Shown: one piece after another, positions 7,505-16,090 of the stretch | How positions within the stretch are numbered: the stretch's first letter is position 1 | How the letters are laid out: every line of letters starts with the position of its first letter | Source of the DNA: Stappia albiluteola | GTDB taxonomy: Bacteria > Pseudomonadota > Alphaproteobacteria > Rhizobiales > Stappiaceae | DNA: 64,000 bases | Direction of reading: 5' to 3' | Assembly (NCBI RefSeq): GCF_014050225.1 | Contig: NZ_JACFXV010000034.1 | Span: forward strand, 1-64,000 | The notes under the pieces: generated by a model | Told to the model about the DNA's origin: nothing | The model's database searches: none | The model's input: the letters and a program-made list of their open reading frames with translations, nothing else | Program-made: the position numbers and the translations under genes

Positions 7505-9310
7505 CTACCGGTTCAATGAAACCTTCCTGGCTTTCTCCAGCCCTGCAACCAGCGCTTCGACTATTTCATCCGTTGCGCCGTGGCGTCGGAAATAGGAGCC
7601 GGGATCGCGGGCAAGCGGCTTGAAAGCATTCATTTTTTCAAGCGCTGCCTTGGTCGCGTCACGATTTCCAAGGGCTCCGTTGGCTATGGCCACAAACGCC
7701 TGACTCAAACCGGTTCCTTCAATTGTCAGGTGTCCGGTGGCTTCGAGCATGTCGTCGTAATCCCCCTTCAGGTAGAGATCGACTGCTATCAGGTGGAAGT
7801 ACCAACTCGGCGGGTTCGCGCTGCGCTCGATGGCCCGCTTGAGGATCGGTATGCCTTCGTCGAAATTGCCGCGTACGGCAAGCCGCCATCCAAGTTGCGC
7901 CAGCGTGTCCGGGTCATAGGGATTGAGTTCGACAGCCTTTCGCGCAAGACGCTCGCCTTCCTCGTAGCGGCCCATATAGTGTGTGATAGATGACAGCGCC
8001 TTGAGCGCCACGATGCTACCGGGGTCGAGTTCCACAGCCCGGGACGCCGCCTGAAAAGCGTCTTCGTATTCGTCCTGCAGAGCGCGCCCGTCGCTGTACT
8101 CAAAGCGCCCTGCATCCAGGTATAACCATCCCAGCATCGCCCAGGCGTCACTGTAATCGGGATCGCGCCTGACCGCTTCCTCCAGGCAGGCGAGAACGGG
8201 GCCGAAATCCGTCCGCAAGAAGCTTCGGCGGTAACTGTAAGCGCGGAGCACACAGACATAGCTCGACATGCTCGACACCACCGGGGACGTCATCCGCTTT
8301 TCCAGATTGTCGCTGAGGATTCCGTAAGGCTGGCCAAGTATCGTGGCGATTTCGTCGGCCACTTCAGTCTGGATGCGCATAAGCGCCTCGGGGGTCAGCG
8401 GTCGGTCATAGGCTTGCGCCCATATCACCCGACCGCTCGCCGCGTCGACCAGTTGCAGGGCGATTCGTACGTTCGCGGCGGCGACCTGCACGCTGCCGCC
8501 GACCACGTAGGTGACGCCGAGATCCTGACCCAGCCGCGCGGGCTCTGATTCAACTTCAAAGCCGAAGGGGCGGGCATACAGGCGGAATCCGGGAAAGCGC
8601 ATCAGGTTCGCGGTGAGTTCCTGGCTAATCCCGTCCGCGAGATAGCGGCTGTCGTCTGTCGGATCCAATGCCTTGAACGGCATCACGACCACCGCAGGAC
8701 CGTGCACTTGATCTGCGGCAGTGGATCGTCCGTGACCGGTCCGGCCGTCCAGCAGGAGCCAGCCGGCGGCGGCGCTCGCGACGGAAGCGAAGATCAGCCC
8801 CCCGACCAGCAGCCTCCGCCCGGCGCGGTCGCCCCGACGGAGGCGGGCAGCAAGGAAACCGGAAACGTCGTCTGTCGAGGTTTTTCCACCGCCCGTAGCT
8901 GAGCCTGCGGCGATCGACGCGGACAGCTGCTCGTTTTCGAGCCACTCGAACTGGGGAACGTATGAGCCCTTGGGAATTGAGATCCGGACAGGATCCTTGC
9001 TGCCCGCGCCCATATAGTGGCTGTCGAGATCGCGCCGCAGCCGGCGGGCTTCGAAGCGGACGACCGGATCAGCCTGAGAGTCGAATGACTCGTCGCGACT
9101 GAAAACCGCGACGGCGACAGAGAAGCCCTTAAGCCTGCCGGCACGTCCCGAAAGCGTCTCTTCGACGATGAACCGCAGGAACGCGCGCCGTTTGATGCTC
9201 GCCGTAAATGCCGGACTGGCCAGGATGCGCTCCAATTGGGCCCGCACGTCGTCGGCGGATGGCACTCCTCCGGGAACCCGATCGTTTTTATCAAGTTCGG
9301 GGTTCTGCAC
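7505..9310 (-). CDS. Membrane-anchored TolB/TPR regulator of the sulfatase locus
   Basis: About 602 aa in the style of proteins often annotated as adenylate cyclase or TolB-like. An N-terminal domain (residues about 12-120) ends in RISIPKGSYVPQFEW, a pattern typical of regulators in this group. One transmembrane helix (LLVGGLIFASVASAAAGWLLL) is near 170-190. A TolB/FlgO-like domain follows (VVVMPFKALDPTDDSRYLADG), then C-terminal tetratricopeptide repeats. There is no cyclase catalytic motif. The open frame extends to a TTG at 9445, but the added residues are very basic and have no ribosome site; the GTG at 9310 has GAGAGG seven bases upstream and is preferred. It diverges from the sulfatase genes and probably controls them. 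Confidence 0.75.
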   Translation of the reverse strand: MQNPELDKNDRVPGGVPSADDVRAQLERILASPAFTASIKRRAFLRFIVEETLSGRAGRLKGFSVAVAVFSRDESFDSQADPVVRFEARRLRRDLDSHYMGAGSKDPVRISIPKGSYVPQFEWLENEQLSASIAAGSATGGGKTSTDDVSGFLAARLRRGDRAGRRLLVGGLIFASVASAAAGWLLLDGRTGHGRSTAADQVHGPAVVVMPFKALDPTDDSRYLADGISQELTANLMRFPGFRLYARPFGFEVESEPARLGQDLGVTYVVGGSVQVAAANVRIALQLVDAASGRVIWAQAYDRPLTPEALMRIQTEVADEIATILGQPYGILSDNLEKRMTSPVVSSMSSYVCVLRAYSYRRSFLRTDFGPVLACLEEAVRRDPDYSDAWAMLGWLYLDAGRFEYSDGRALQDEYEDAFQAASRAVELDPGSIVALKALSSITHYMGRYEEGERLARKAVELNPYDPDTLAQLGWRLAVRGNFDEGIPILKRAIERSANPPSWYFHLIAVDLYLKGDYDDMLEATGHLTIEGTGLSQAFVAIANGALGNRDATKAALEKMNAFKPLARDPGSYFRRHGATDEIVEALVAGLEKARKVSLNR

Positions 9311-9475
9311 ACCCACACCTCTCGAGCCCGTATGACGATGGCGGCACCGGAGTTTGGTCGCTCGAGCGGTCCACAAGGATAGTCCGGCTGGCCTAACCCT
9401 GCACGAAGGTGCCTGCACCGTTTTGGTGGTGCTGAAAAAAATCAAGTCATTTCAGTCGCCTGATCGAACCCGGCT

Positions 9476-9491
9476 ACATGTGCGCACATGT
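9476..9491. promoter_or_regulatory. Perfect 16-bp palindrome in the sulfatase control region
   Basis: ACATGTGCGCACATGT reads the same on both strands and is followed by another CATGTGCGCA-like unit, so CATGTGCGCA is tandemly repeated at 9478-9497. It lies between the divergent regulator and sulfatase genes and is a good candidate for a protein-binding site. Confidence 0.5.
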
Positions 9492-9503
9492 GCGCACCTT
9501 TAA

Positions 9504-9518
9504 CTTACGCAACGTAAG
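9504..9518. promoter_or_regulatory. Second dyad in the sulfatase control region
   Basis: CTTACG (9504-9509) and CGTAAG (9513-9518) form a perfect 6-bp dyad around CAA. It is 12 bp from the longer palindrome on its left, so two different operators may be adjacent. Confidence 0.45.
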
Positions 9519-9600
9519 ATCGACCATAGCACCAGTTCACAGATTGTCGAACAGATGGCGGCTGCGGGAGCGACCATTCTGCGGCGCCGGGAATGGTGCC

Positions 9601-9855
9601 ATGGAGGGATTCGGCTCAATCGTCGCACGTTTCCCACAGCGCGAACTCGACATATGGCGGCGTTGCGCTCGCGACGCGCGGTTCCGGGCTATCTGCTCGG
9701 ATTACGAGGAAATGACGGCGGCGCTCGACCATTTGCTGAAATCGGTCGGGAATGGAGATCCCAAGATCGAAGAGTACACAAGCTTTCTCGGCGAACTGGA
9801 GGCGGAAATCTTGGGTTACTTGGATAATTCCATATCAAACGAACAGAAATCGTAG
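9601..9855 (+). CDS. Small hypothetical protein ahead of the arylsulfatase
   Basis: An 84-aa acidic, helical protein. The frame is open from 9478, but the ATG at 9601 begins the part that looks like protein (FPQRELDIWRRCARDARFRAIC...YEEMTAALDHLL). I do not recognise the family. Nothing in it suggests export or a membrane location. It lies 72 bp upstream of the arylsulfatase gene in the same direction and probably shares its promoter, so it may have an accessory role in sulfatase expression or maturation; that is inference. Confidence 0.6.
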   Translation: MEGFGSIVARFPQRELDIWRRCARDARFRAICSDYEEMTAALDHLLKSVGNGDPKIEEYTSFLGELEAEILGYLDNSISNEQKS

Positions 9856-9927
9856 TCGACCCATTGCCGAATAATAGTATGGGAGAAGTAAATATTTGCC
9901 GATGAGGTCTTATCTGGAGGGAGATCT

Positions 9928-11649
9928 ATGAAACGATCAATGTATGCGGCCCCGCCGATACTTGCCTTGGGCCTCTGGGTTCTTGGCCCGGCGCCGGCGC
10001 AGGCTCAGTCCGATGCCGGCAATAAGCCCAACATCTTGTTCATCATGGGCGACGACATCGGCTGGATGCAGCCTTCCATCTACCACCGCGGCCTGATGGT
10101 TGGCGAAACCCCGAACATCGACCGGATCGGGCAGGAAGGGGCGATGTTCACCGATTACTATGCCGAGCAGAGCTGTACCGCAGGACGGACCGCCTTCTTC
10201 ACCGGCATGCAACCGGTTCGCGCCGGCATGACCTTGCCGGAAATCCCCGGGGCCCCTTCTTATCTGCAACCTGGCACGCCGGCCTTGGCAAAATTCCTGC
10301 TCGACCTCGGCTACAATACCGGCGAGTTCGGCAAGAACCACCTCGGCGACCACACGGACGCCCTGCCGACGGCGCACGGTTTCCAGGAGTTCTGGGGCTA
10401 TCTCTACCACCTGGATGCGATGCAGGGGGTGAGTTTCCCGGACATCAACAAGAGCCCGACCGAGCAAACGATCGCGCCGCCGTGCAAGAATACGCCGGTT
10501 CCCGGCCTGGCCGAGGTGCCCGGCGCGGTCGATCCGAAGGACGGGCTTTGCATGACGCCGCCGCGACCCGTCATTCATTGCACCTCGTCCGATGGCACCG
10601 CCGCGAACCAGATGTGTAAGGATGAGGGACCGCTGACACTCGAGCGGTCCGAGACAGTTGACGAGGAGATCTCGGCCGCTGTCATCGATTTCCTCGACCG
10701 CAACGACCCGGACGAGACCGGCAAGCCCTTCTTCGTCTGGTACAACCCGGCGCGTATGCACATCACCACCGTCCTGTCGGACAAGTACATGGCGATGGTC
10801 GGCGAACCCGGCGGCAAGGACTGGGGCGTCAACGAAGCCGGCATGAAGCAGATGGACGACAACATCGGCTATGTGCTGAAAAAGCTCGAGGACATGGGTG
10901 AACTCGACAACACGATTGTCGTTTTCACCACCGACAACGGCGCCGAGACGATCACCTATCCCGATGGCGGCGTCACCCCCTTTGCCGGCGGCAAGCTTAC
11001 CACCTGGGAAGGCGGCATGCGTGCTCCGATGGTCATACGCTGGCCGGACCATATCGAGCCGGGCACGGTGAAAAACGACACGTTCTCGTCGCTTGACTGG
11101 GTGCCCACGCTGGTCGAAATCGCCGGTGGCCCGAAAGGTGACGGACTGAAGGAGGAGATCGAGAAGGGCGCCTATCCCGGCATCGTCAAGACGACGCTCG
11201 ACGGCGTCAACCAGCGCGCCTACCTGGATGGCTCGTCGGACAAGTCGGCGCGCGATCATTTCTTGTACTGGTCCGGCAAGGTCCCGTCGGCAGTGCGGTA
11301 CAAGAACTGGAAGATCTACTTCTCGATGGTGTCGCAGAGCCCCAGCGGCTTCGTTGCCGGCGCACTGCCCTATCACTGGACGCAGGTGGTGAACATCAAG
11401 CGTGATCCGTTCGAAGCGTCGATCGGCGATCACACCAAGACCCTCTTCGGTGTCGGCGGGGCCCTTGCCGGCCCGGTAACCGCCTATGTGTACGATTGGA
11501 ACATGCTGCCGATCGGCCAGGCGCTGTGGCTGAAGCATCTTGAGTCCTACGTCGACTTCCCGCCGCTGCAGAACCCGGCCAGCTATAACCTGGACCAGGT
11601 TCTCCAGCAGGTGAAGGAAATGAAGACGTCCAGTCACGCAGGCGAATAA
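9928..11649 (+). CDS. Secreted arylsulfatase (Cys-type, alkaline-phosphatase superfamily)
   Basis: A 573-aa sulfatase that hydrolyses sulfate esters in the periplasm. A signal peptide covers about residues 1-26 (ending PAPAQAQ). Metal ligands Asp42-Asp43 are in FIMGDDIGW, and the sulfatase signature SCTAGRT contains Cys83, which must be converted to formylglycine, and Arg87. Further conserved metal-binding elements appear as TTDNGAE (about 332-338) and KNHLGDH (about 136-142). Full length for the family. GGAGGGAG precedes the ATG closely. No sulfatase-modifying enzyme is encoded in the window, so it must come from elsewhere. It heads a run with a collapsed sulfatase copy and a secreted phosphatase. 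Confidence 0.92.
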   Translation: MKRSMYAAPPILALGLWVLGPAPAQAQSDAGNKPNILFIMGDDIGWMQPSIYHRGLMVGETPNIDRIGQEGAMFTDYYAEQSCTAGRTAFFTGMQPVRAGMTLPEIPGAPSYLQPGTPALAKFLLDLGYNTGEFGKNHLGDHTDALPTAHGFQEFWGYLYHLDAMQGVSFPDINKSPTEQTIAPPCKNTPVPGLAEVPGAVDPKDGLCMTPPRPVIHCTSSDGTAANQMCKDEGPLTLERSETVDEEISAAVIDFLDRNDPDETGKPFFVWYNPARMHITTVLSDKYMAMVGEPGGKDWGVNEAGMKQMDDNIGYVLKKLEDMGELDNTIVVFTTDNGAETITYPDGGVTPFAGGKLTTWEGGMRAPMVIRWPDHIEPGTVKNDTFSSLDWVPTLVEIAGGPKGDGLKEEIEKGAYPGIVKTTLDGVNQRAYLDGSSDKSARDHFLYWSGKVPSAVRYKNWKIYFSMVSQSPSGFVAGALPYHWTQVVNIKRDPFEASIGDHTKTLFGVGGALAGPVTAYVYDWNMLPIGQALWLKHLESYVDFPPLQNPASYNLDQVLQQVKEMKTSSHAGE

Positions 11650-11669
11650 CACCACATATGCGAGCACTG

Positions 11670-11695
11670 CGGGCGCCCCGGATCCGGGGCGCCCG
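11670..11695. terminator. Perfect 26-bp GC-rich palindrome after the arylsulfatase gene
   Basis: The 13-base arm CGGGCGCCCCGGA (11670-11682) is followed at once by its exact reverse complement (11683-11695). As RNA it would form a very stable hairpin 20 nt after the sulfatase stop codon. There is no T-run on either side, so it may act as an mRNA-stabilising or attenuating hairpin between the two sulfatase genes rather than a full intrinsic terminator. Confidence 0.6.
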
Positions 11696-11721
11696 TTCAC
11701 CCGCAAGCCGGAGCAATCGAC

Positions 11722-12165
11722 ATGACGCGGTTTCCGATATTATCGACGGCGGCGATAGCTACGGTCTGTCTTCCCCACGCATTCCCTGCAGTTGCACAGG
11801 AGGCGCCCAAACCGAACATCCTCGTCATCATGGCCGACGATATCGGGTACTGGAACATCAGCGCCTACAACCGCGGCCAGATGGGATACCGTACGCCCAA
11901 CATCGATCGCCTTGCGCACGAAGGCGCGATCATGACCGACTATTATGGCCAGCAGTCCTGCACCGCCGGCCGGGCGGCCTTCATCACCGGCCAGAGCCCG
12001 CTGCGCACGGGGCTCTTGAAGGTCGGACTTCCAGGCGCCAAGGAAGGTTTGTCGCCGCAGGATCCGACGATCGCCGATCTGCTGAAGCCGCCGCGCCAGA
12101 AGCCAGGCAGTTTTTCCGTAGACCAGGCCCTCGACATGCTGACGAACCCGCAGGGAAGCAACTGA
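11722..12165 (+). pseudogene. Arylsulfatase collapsed by a large in-frame deletion
   Basis: The 147-aa product keeps both ends of a sulfatase but not the middle. Residues 1-26 are a signal peptide, 39-40 are the metal-binding DD (MADDIGYW), and Cys80 lies in SCTAGRAAF. After TIADLLK (about 122) the sequence jumps to PPRQKPGSFSVDQALDML, which aligns with PPLQNPASYNLDQVLQQV close to the C terminus of the neighbouring 573-aa enzyme. About 420 residues are therefore missing without loss of frame. The later metal-binding elements are gone, so sulfatase activity is not expected. It may still be exported. An assembly error is possible but the clean frame argues for a real deletion. Confidence 0.85.
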
Positions 12166-12178
12166 CAGGGAGGTCGCC

Positions 12179-13219
12179 ATGACAGGAATTCACCGTCTCG
12201 GCAATCCGCTGCGGCACGTTTTCGCGCGCGGAATCGTGGCAGCCTTCAGTCTGCTCGCCGCGGCAGTTCCGCTTGCCGCCCAGACCGATCCCCTGCCGTC
12301 GTGGAACGACGGAGCGACCAAGCAGGCGATCGTCGACTTCGTCACCGCGGTGACGACCGAGGGCAGGCCGGATTACGTCGCGCCGGCGGACCGGATCGCG
12401 ACCTTCGACCAGGACGGCACGACCTGGGTCTCGCATCCGCTCTACGGCCAGGCGCTGTTCGCGCTCGACCGCGTGACCGCGATGGCGCCAGACCATCCGG
12501 AGTGGAAGGACACGGAGCCTTTCAAGTCGGTGCTGTCAGGCGACCGCATCGCAATGGCGAAATTCACCGAGAAGGATTGGATGGAGATCATTGCGACGAC
12601 CCACGCCGGGATGAGCACGGCGGATTTCGAGGCGATCGTCGCCGACTGGCTACCGAAATCTGAAAACCCGGTGCTGAAGAGGCCCGTGACCGATCTCGTC
12701 TACCAGCCGATGATCGAGGTGATGGAGTACCTGAGGGACAACGGTTTCCGCACCTACATCGTGACCGGCGGCGGGCAGGAGTTCGTGCGTGTCTATGCGC
12801 AGGACGTCTACGGCATTCCACCGGAGCAGGTCGTGGGATCGAGCATCGTCACCAAATACGCGACGGTCGACGGAAAGCCGGCTTTGATGCGTGAACCGAA
12901 GGTGTTCTTTATCGACGACGGGCCGGGAAAGGCGGTGGGCATCAACCTGTTCATCGGCAAGCGGCCGCTGATCGCCTTCGGCAATTCCGATGGCGACAAG
13001 GAGATGCTGCAATGGACCACCGACGGCCCGGGCGCGCGGCTCGGACTGCTGGTGCTGCACGATGACGCGGAGCGGGAGTTCGCCTACGGCCCGGCCGATG
13101 GCTTGCCCGACACCAAGGTCGGCACATTCAGCCAGGCGCTAATGGACGCCGCGAAGGGGAACGGCTGGATCGTCATCAGCATGAAGGGCGACTGGAAGCG
13201 GATATTTGCATTCGAGTGA
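12179..13219 (+). CDS. Secreted HAD-family phosphatase
   Basis: A 346-aa haloacid dehalogenase superfamily hydrolase with an N-terminal signal sequence (about 1-35, cleavage near LAAQ). Motif I is FDQDGT with nucleophile Asp77 and acid/base Asp79, motif II is in YIVTGGG, and motif IV is FGNSDGD, all present, so it should be an active phosphatase resembling phosphoserine-phosphatase-like enzymes. GGGAGG precedes the ATG. It begins 13 bp after the collapsed sulfatase gene, so it belongs to the sulfatase operon. A periplasmic role in releasing phosphate or processing a sulfated or phosphorylated substrate is inferred from this setting. Confidence 0.87.
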   Translation: MTGIHRLGNPLRHVFARGIVAAFSLLAAAVPLAAQTDPLPSWNDGATKQAIVDFVTAVTTEGRPDYVAPADRIATFDQDGTTWVSHPLYGQALFALDRVTAMAPDHPEWKDTEPFKSVLSGDRIAMAKFTEKDWMEIIATTHAGMSTADFEAIVADWLPKSENPVLKRPVTDLVYQPMIEVMEYLRDNGFRTYIVTGGGQEFVRVYAQDVYGIPPEQVVGSSIVTKYATVDGKPALMREPKVFFIDDGPGKAVGINLFIGKRPLIAFGNSDGDKEMLQWTTDGPGARLGLLVLHDDAEREFAYGPADGLPDTKVGTFSQALMDAAKGNGWIVISMKGDWKRIFAFE

Positions 13220-13330
13220 ACTTCGGGATCGGTCGCGGCCGATCATTCGCTTGCCACACAACCCACGCGTTGACCGGTAGACATTCGAGCCCTGTCAGGT
13301 TGGAAATCGGCGTCTTCAACGGGTGCCGGC

Positions 13331-13753
13331 CTAGATCCCGTTGGCTGCCTGAAGTTCGCGCACATACCGGATGATCGCGACGATCTGTTTATCCGCTACC
13401 TCGGGCTGCGGCGGCATGTTGCCATAGGGCCAGTGATGCTGGCGAACCCCAAACCTTACAGCCGCCAGGAAGGCCTCATCGGCATGATGGCCCGGTTTGT
13501 AGATATCATGAACGAGCGGTGGCCCCTTGTCGGTTCCCGCCGCATTCTTCCCGTGACACTCTGCGCAAACCTTGTCGAATTCCGCCTTGCCTTCTGCCGC
13601 CAGCCCGCTCAGCTCCGGCACGTTCACGGCAACGGTGAATGCCTGGCTCTCCGCGGTCTCTCGTGATCCAGGCGCCTGCCAGAGCCATGCCGCGATTCCT
13701 CCGCCGATGGCAGCGACAATCGCAATTTTTGTAACGTTGGCTATTCTTCGCAT
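13331..13753 (-). CDS. Membrane-anchored class I cytochrome c
   Basis: A 140-aa protein with an N-terminal membrane anchor or uncleaved signal (about residues 8-26) and one haem-binding motif, CAECH at 63-67. The likely axial methionine is in YGNMPPQP near residue 114. The size and the GPPLVHDIYKPGHHAD stretch are typical of small cytochromes found beside copper-resistance genes. It lies 42 bp downstream of the P1B ATPase gene on the same strand and is probably cotranscribed. It would act in the periplasm as an electron carrier, perhaps in oxidation of copper, but the partner is not visible. Confidence 0.85.
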   Translation of the reverse strand: MRRIANVTKIAIVAAIGGGIAAWLWQAPGSRETAESQAFTVAVNVPELSGLAAEGKAEFDKVCAECHGKNAAGTDKGPPLVHDIYKPGHHADEAFLAAVRFGVRQHHWPYGNMPPQPEVADKQIVAIIRYVRELQAANGI

Positions 13754-13795
13754 CCACTGCCTCTACTGCCGATTGAAGGGGTGCATTTTGTCGTC

Positions 13796-15895
13796 TCAAT
13801 CCGAGCGGTTGGCAAGATTGCCGGCACGGCCAAGCAGCTTCGCATTGATCGCCACGACCACGGTGCTGAGCGACATCAGCGCCGCACCGAATGCAGGGGT
13901 CAGAAGTACGCCCCAAGGATATCCGACGCCCGCAGCAAGCGGGATTGCAAAGGTGTTGTATCCCGTTGCCCACAGCAGGTTCTGAACCATCTTGCTATAT
14001 GTGGCGCGTGACAGGGCGAGGATCGCGAAGACGTCCCGGGGGTCGCTGCGTACAAGCACGACATCCGCGGACTCGATCGCCACATCGGTACCCGCACCGA
14101 TCGCGATGCCGAGATCGGATTCCACGAGCGCGGGAGCATCGTTGACACCGTCGCCAATCATCGCGACGGTCAGACTGCGCGCTTTCACATCACGGACTTT
14201 TTCCGCTTTCTGGTCCGGCAGGATCTCTGCGAAATATTCGTCGAGGCCCAGTTGCTCGGCGACCGAACGGGCGACGGGGGTGGCATCTCCGGTGACCATC
14301 ATGCATCGGATGCCCATCTTCTTCAGCCGTGAAATGGCTTCAAAGGACTCCTCGCGGATCACATCGGCAAGAGCGATCGCTCCGACAGGTTCGCCATCCA
14401 CGACGACATAAACGACCGTATCGCCCTCGTCCGCGTGTTTCCTCACCTTCGGATCGTCGACTTCCTTCCCGTTTTCCCGCAGGAATCCGGGGCTAACCAC
14501 CTGGACTTTTCTCCCCTCGATCGTCGCCTCGGCACCTTGCCCCGTGATGTTCCGGAAGTCGCTCGCCGACTTGGCACTTACCCCTCGTTCGTGCGCGCCC
14601 CGAGCCACTCCTCGGGCGATCGGGTGTTCCGACTGGCTTTCCAGTCCCGCCGCTAACGACAGAACTTCGGCCTCGGGCATGTCGCCAAGCGCGACCACTC
14701 CGGAAACGCTGAATTTCCCTTCGGTCAATGTGCCAGTCTTGTCGAACAGGACCGTATCGAGATTGCGAGCTCGCTCGAAGGCGGCCCTGTCCCGGATCAG
14801 CAGTCCGTTTTGTGCCGTCAGGCGTGTGCTGACCGCAACGACGAGCGGCACGGCGAGGCCGAGGGCATGCGGGCAGGTAATGACCATCACCGTCACCATT
14901 CGTTCAAGCGCGAAAGAGAATTCCTCACCTGTCCCAAGCCAGAAAATCAAAGTGGCGGTCCCCGCGGTCAGCGCAATATAGGTCAGCCAGAGAGCTGCCC
15001 GGTTTGCCAGATCTTGAGTACGGGAGCGCGTCTCCTGCGCCTGCCGCACCATATCGATGACCTGGCTGAGGTAAGTCTCTGCGCCGGTCTTGCGGATTTC
15101 GAGGGTGACCGAGCCTTCGCCGTTCACGGCGCCACCGACAGCCTCCTGATCAGGCCCTTTTTCGACAGGACGCGATTCACCCGTCAGCATCGCTTCGTTG
15201 AAGCTTGAACGGCCCTTGACGATTATCCCGTCGGTGGGGACTTTTTCGCCGGGCTTGACGAGAACGCGATCGCCCGGCTTCAGGTCCGCGATTGCCACAT
15301 CGACAATCTCGCCGTCATCGTCCAGCCGATGAGCGGTTGACGGAAGCAGCTTGACGAGCGCCTCAAGAGCTCCGGACGCGCCCATGACGGACTTCATCTC
15401 GATCCAGTGGCCAAGCAGCATCACGTCGATCAAGGTGACCAGTTCCCAGAAGAACACCTTGCCGGAAAGGCCGAATACGACCGCGCTCGAATAGAAGAAG
15501 GCGACCGAGATCGCGAGTGCAATCAGCGTCATCATTCCGGGGCGAAGCGAAGCAAGTTCGCTGAACAGCCCTTTCAGGAATGGCCAGCCTCCATAGAAAA
15601 ACACGATGCTGGATAGCGCGAAGAGAACGTAAGTATCACCTGTGAAGGCAAGCGCATTGTCCAGTCCCAGGAAGGCCTGGATCATGGGTGACAGGGCCAG
15701 GACCGGCACCGAGAGAACCGCCGAAACCCAGAACCGCAGACGGAAATCGGCCACCATCGCCGAATGATCGTGACCAGCATGGTCGTTGCCGCCCTCGTGC
15801 CGGTCCATGTGCCCGTTGCCGTGGTGCGGCGCCCCGGTATCTTCTTCCAGCAGCTCTCCGTCGGAATGGGTTCGGGTGTCTCTTTGCATTGTCAT
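13796..15895 (-). CDS. Heavy-metal P-type ATPase, CPH (P1B-3, CopB-like) type
   Basis: A 699-aa metal-exporting ATPase. The N terminus is rich in histidine (about 10 His within residues 24-44) instead of carrying CxxC domains. The membrane metal-binding motif is CPH at 341-343, typical of CopB-type copper or silver exporters. The actuator TGES is at 238-241, the phosphorylation site DKTGT starts at Asp385, and SEHPIARG and GDGVNDAPAL are present, so all catalytic motifs are intact. The ATG at 15895 is clear. It leads a minus-strand operon with cytochrome c. A dyad at 15912-15936 lies just upstream. Copper efflux is the likely role. Confidence 0.93.
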   Translation of the reverse strand: MTMQRDTRTHSDGELLEEDTGAPHHGNGHMDRHEGGNDHAGHDHSAMVADFRLRFWVSAVLSVPVLALSPMIQAFLGLDNALAFTGDTYVLFALSSIVFFYGGWPFLKGLFSELASLRPGMMTLIALAISVAFFYSSAVVFGLSGKVFFWELVTLIDVMLLGHWIEMKSVMGASGALEALVKLLPSTAHRLDDDGEIVDVAIADLKPGDRVLVKPGEKVPTDGIIVKGRSSFNEAMLTGESRPVEKGPDQEAVGGAVNGEGSVTLEIRKTGAETYLSQVIDMVRQAQETRSRTQDLANRAALWLTYIALTAGTATLIFWLGTGEEFSFALERMVTVMVITCPHALGLAVPLVVAVSTRLTAQNGLLIRDRAAFERARNLDTVLFDKTGTLTEGKFSVSGVVALGDMPEAEVLSLAAGLESQSEHPIARGVARGAHERGVSAKSASDFRNITGQGAEATIEGRKVQVVSPGFLRENGKEVDDPKVRKHADEGDTVVYVVVDGEPVGAIALADVIREESFEAISRLKKMGIRCMMVTGDATPVARSVAEQLGLDEYFAEILPDQKAEKVRDVKARSLTVAMIGDGVNDAPALVESDLGIAIGAGTDVAIESADVVLVRSDPRDVFAILALSRATYSKMVQNLLWATGYNTFAIPLAAGVGYPWGVLLTPAFGAALMSLSTVVVAINAKLLGRAGNLANRSD

Positions 15896-15911
15896 TCTCC
15901 GCTATGCTGGA

Positions 15912-15936
15912 CGATTGTCGGAAATACCGGCAATCG
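15912..15936. promoter_or_regulatory. 25-bp dyad upstream of the CopB-like ATPase
   Basis: CGATTG-T-CGG (15912-15921) is mirrored by CCG-G-CAATCG (15927-15936) around AAATA, with one mismatched pair. It sits 16 bp before the start codon of the ATPase gene. It could be an operator for a metal-responsive regulator or a 5' leader hairpin. It does not look like the usual CueR promoter dyad. Confidence 0.45.
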
Positions 15937-16090
15937 AAGCCAACGGATGGAAATCGTGGGCGTTCCCTGACTATGGATTTCTTGTCAAAGGCGGGATGCC
16001 AATCTCGCCGCTTCCTGCAGCCTGCGGCCCAGATGGATCGGCCAATGCGGGCCGAGCCAGAATACTGCGCGACAGTGGCGTGATTGTTGG

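Noticed and set aside
9937-11706. 589-aa minus-strand open frame opposite the arylsulfatase gene
   Set aside because: It is an antisense shadow of a strongly supported sulfatase and has the Arg/His/Val-rich composition of a high-GC complementary frame.
13227-13244. Short hairpin GATCGG/CCGATC between the HAD phosphatase and cytochrome c genes
   Set aside because: Only a 6-bp stem without a T-run; too weak to call a terminator.
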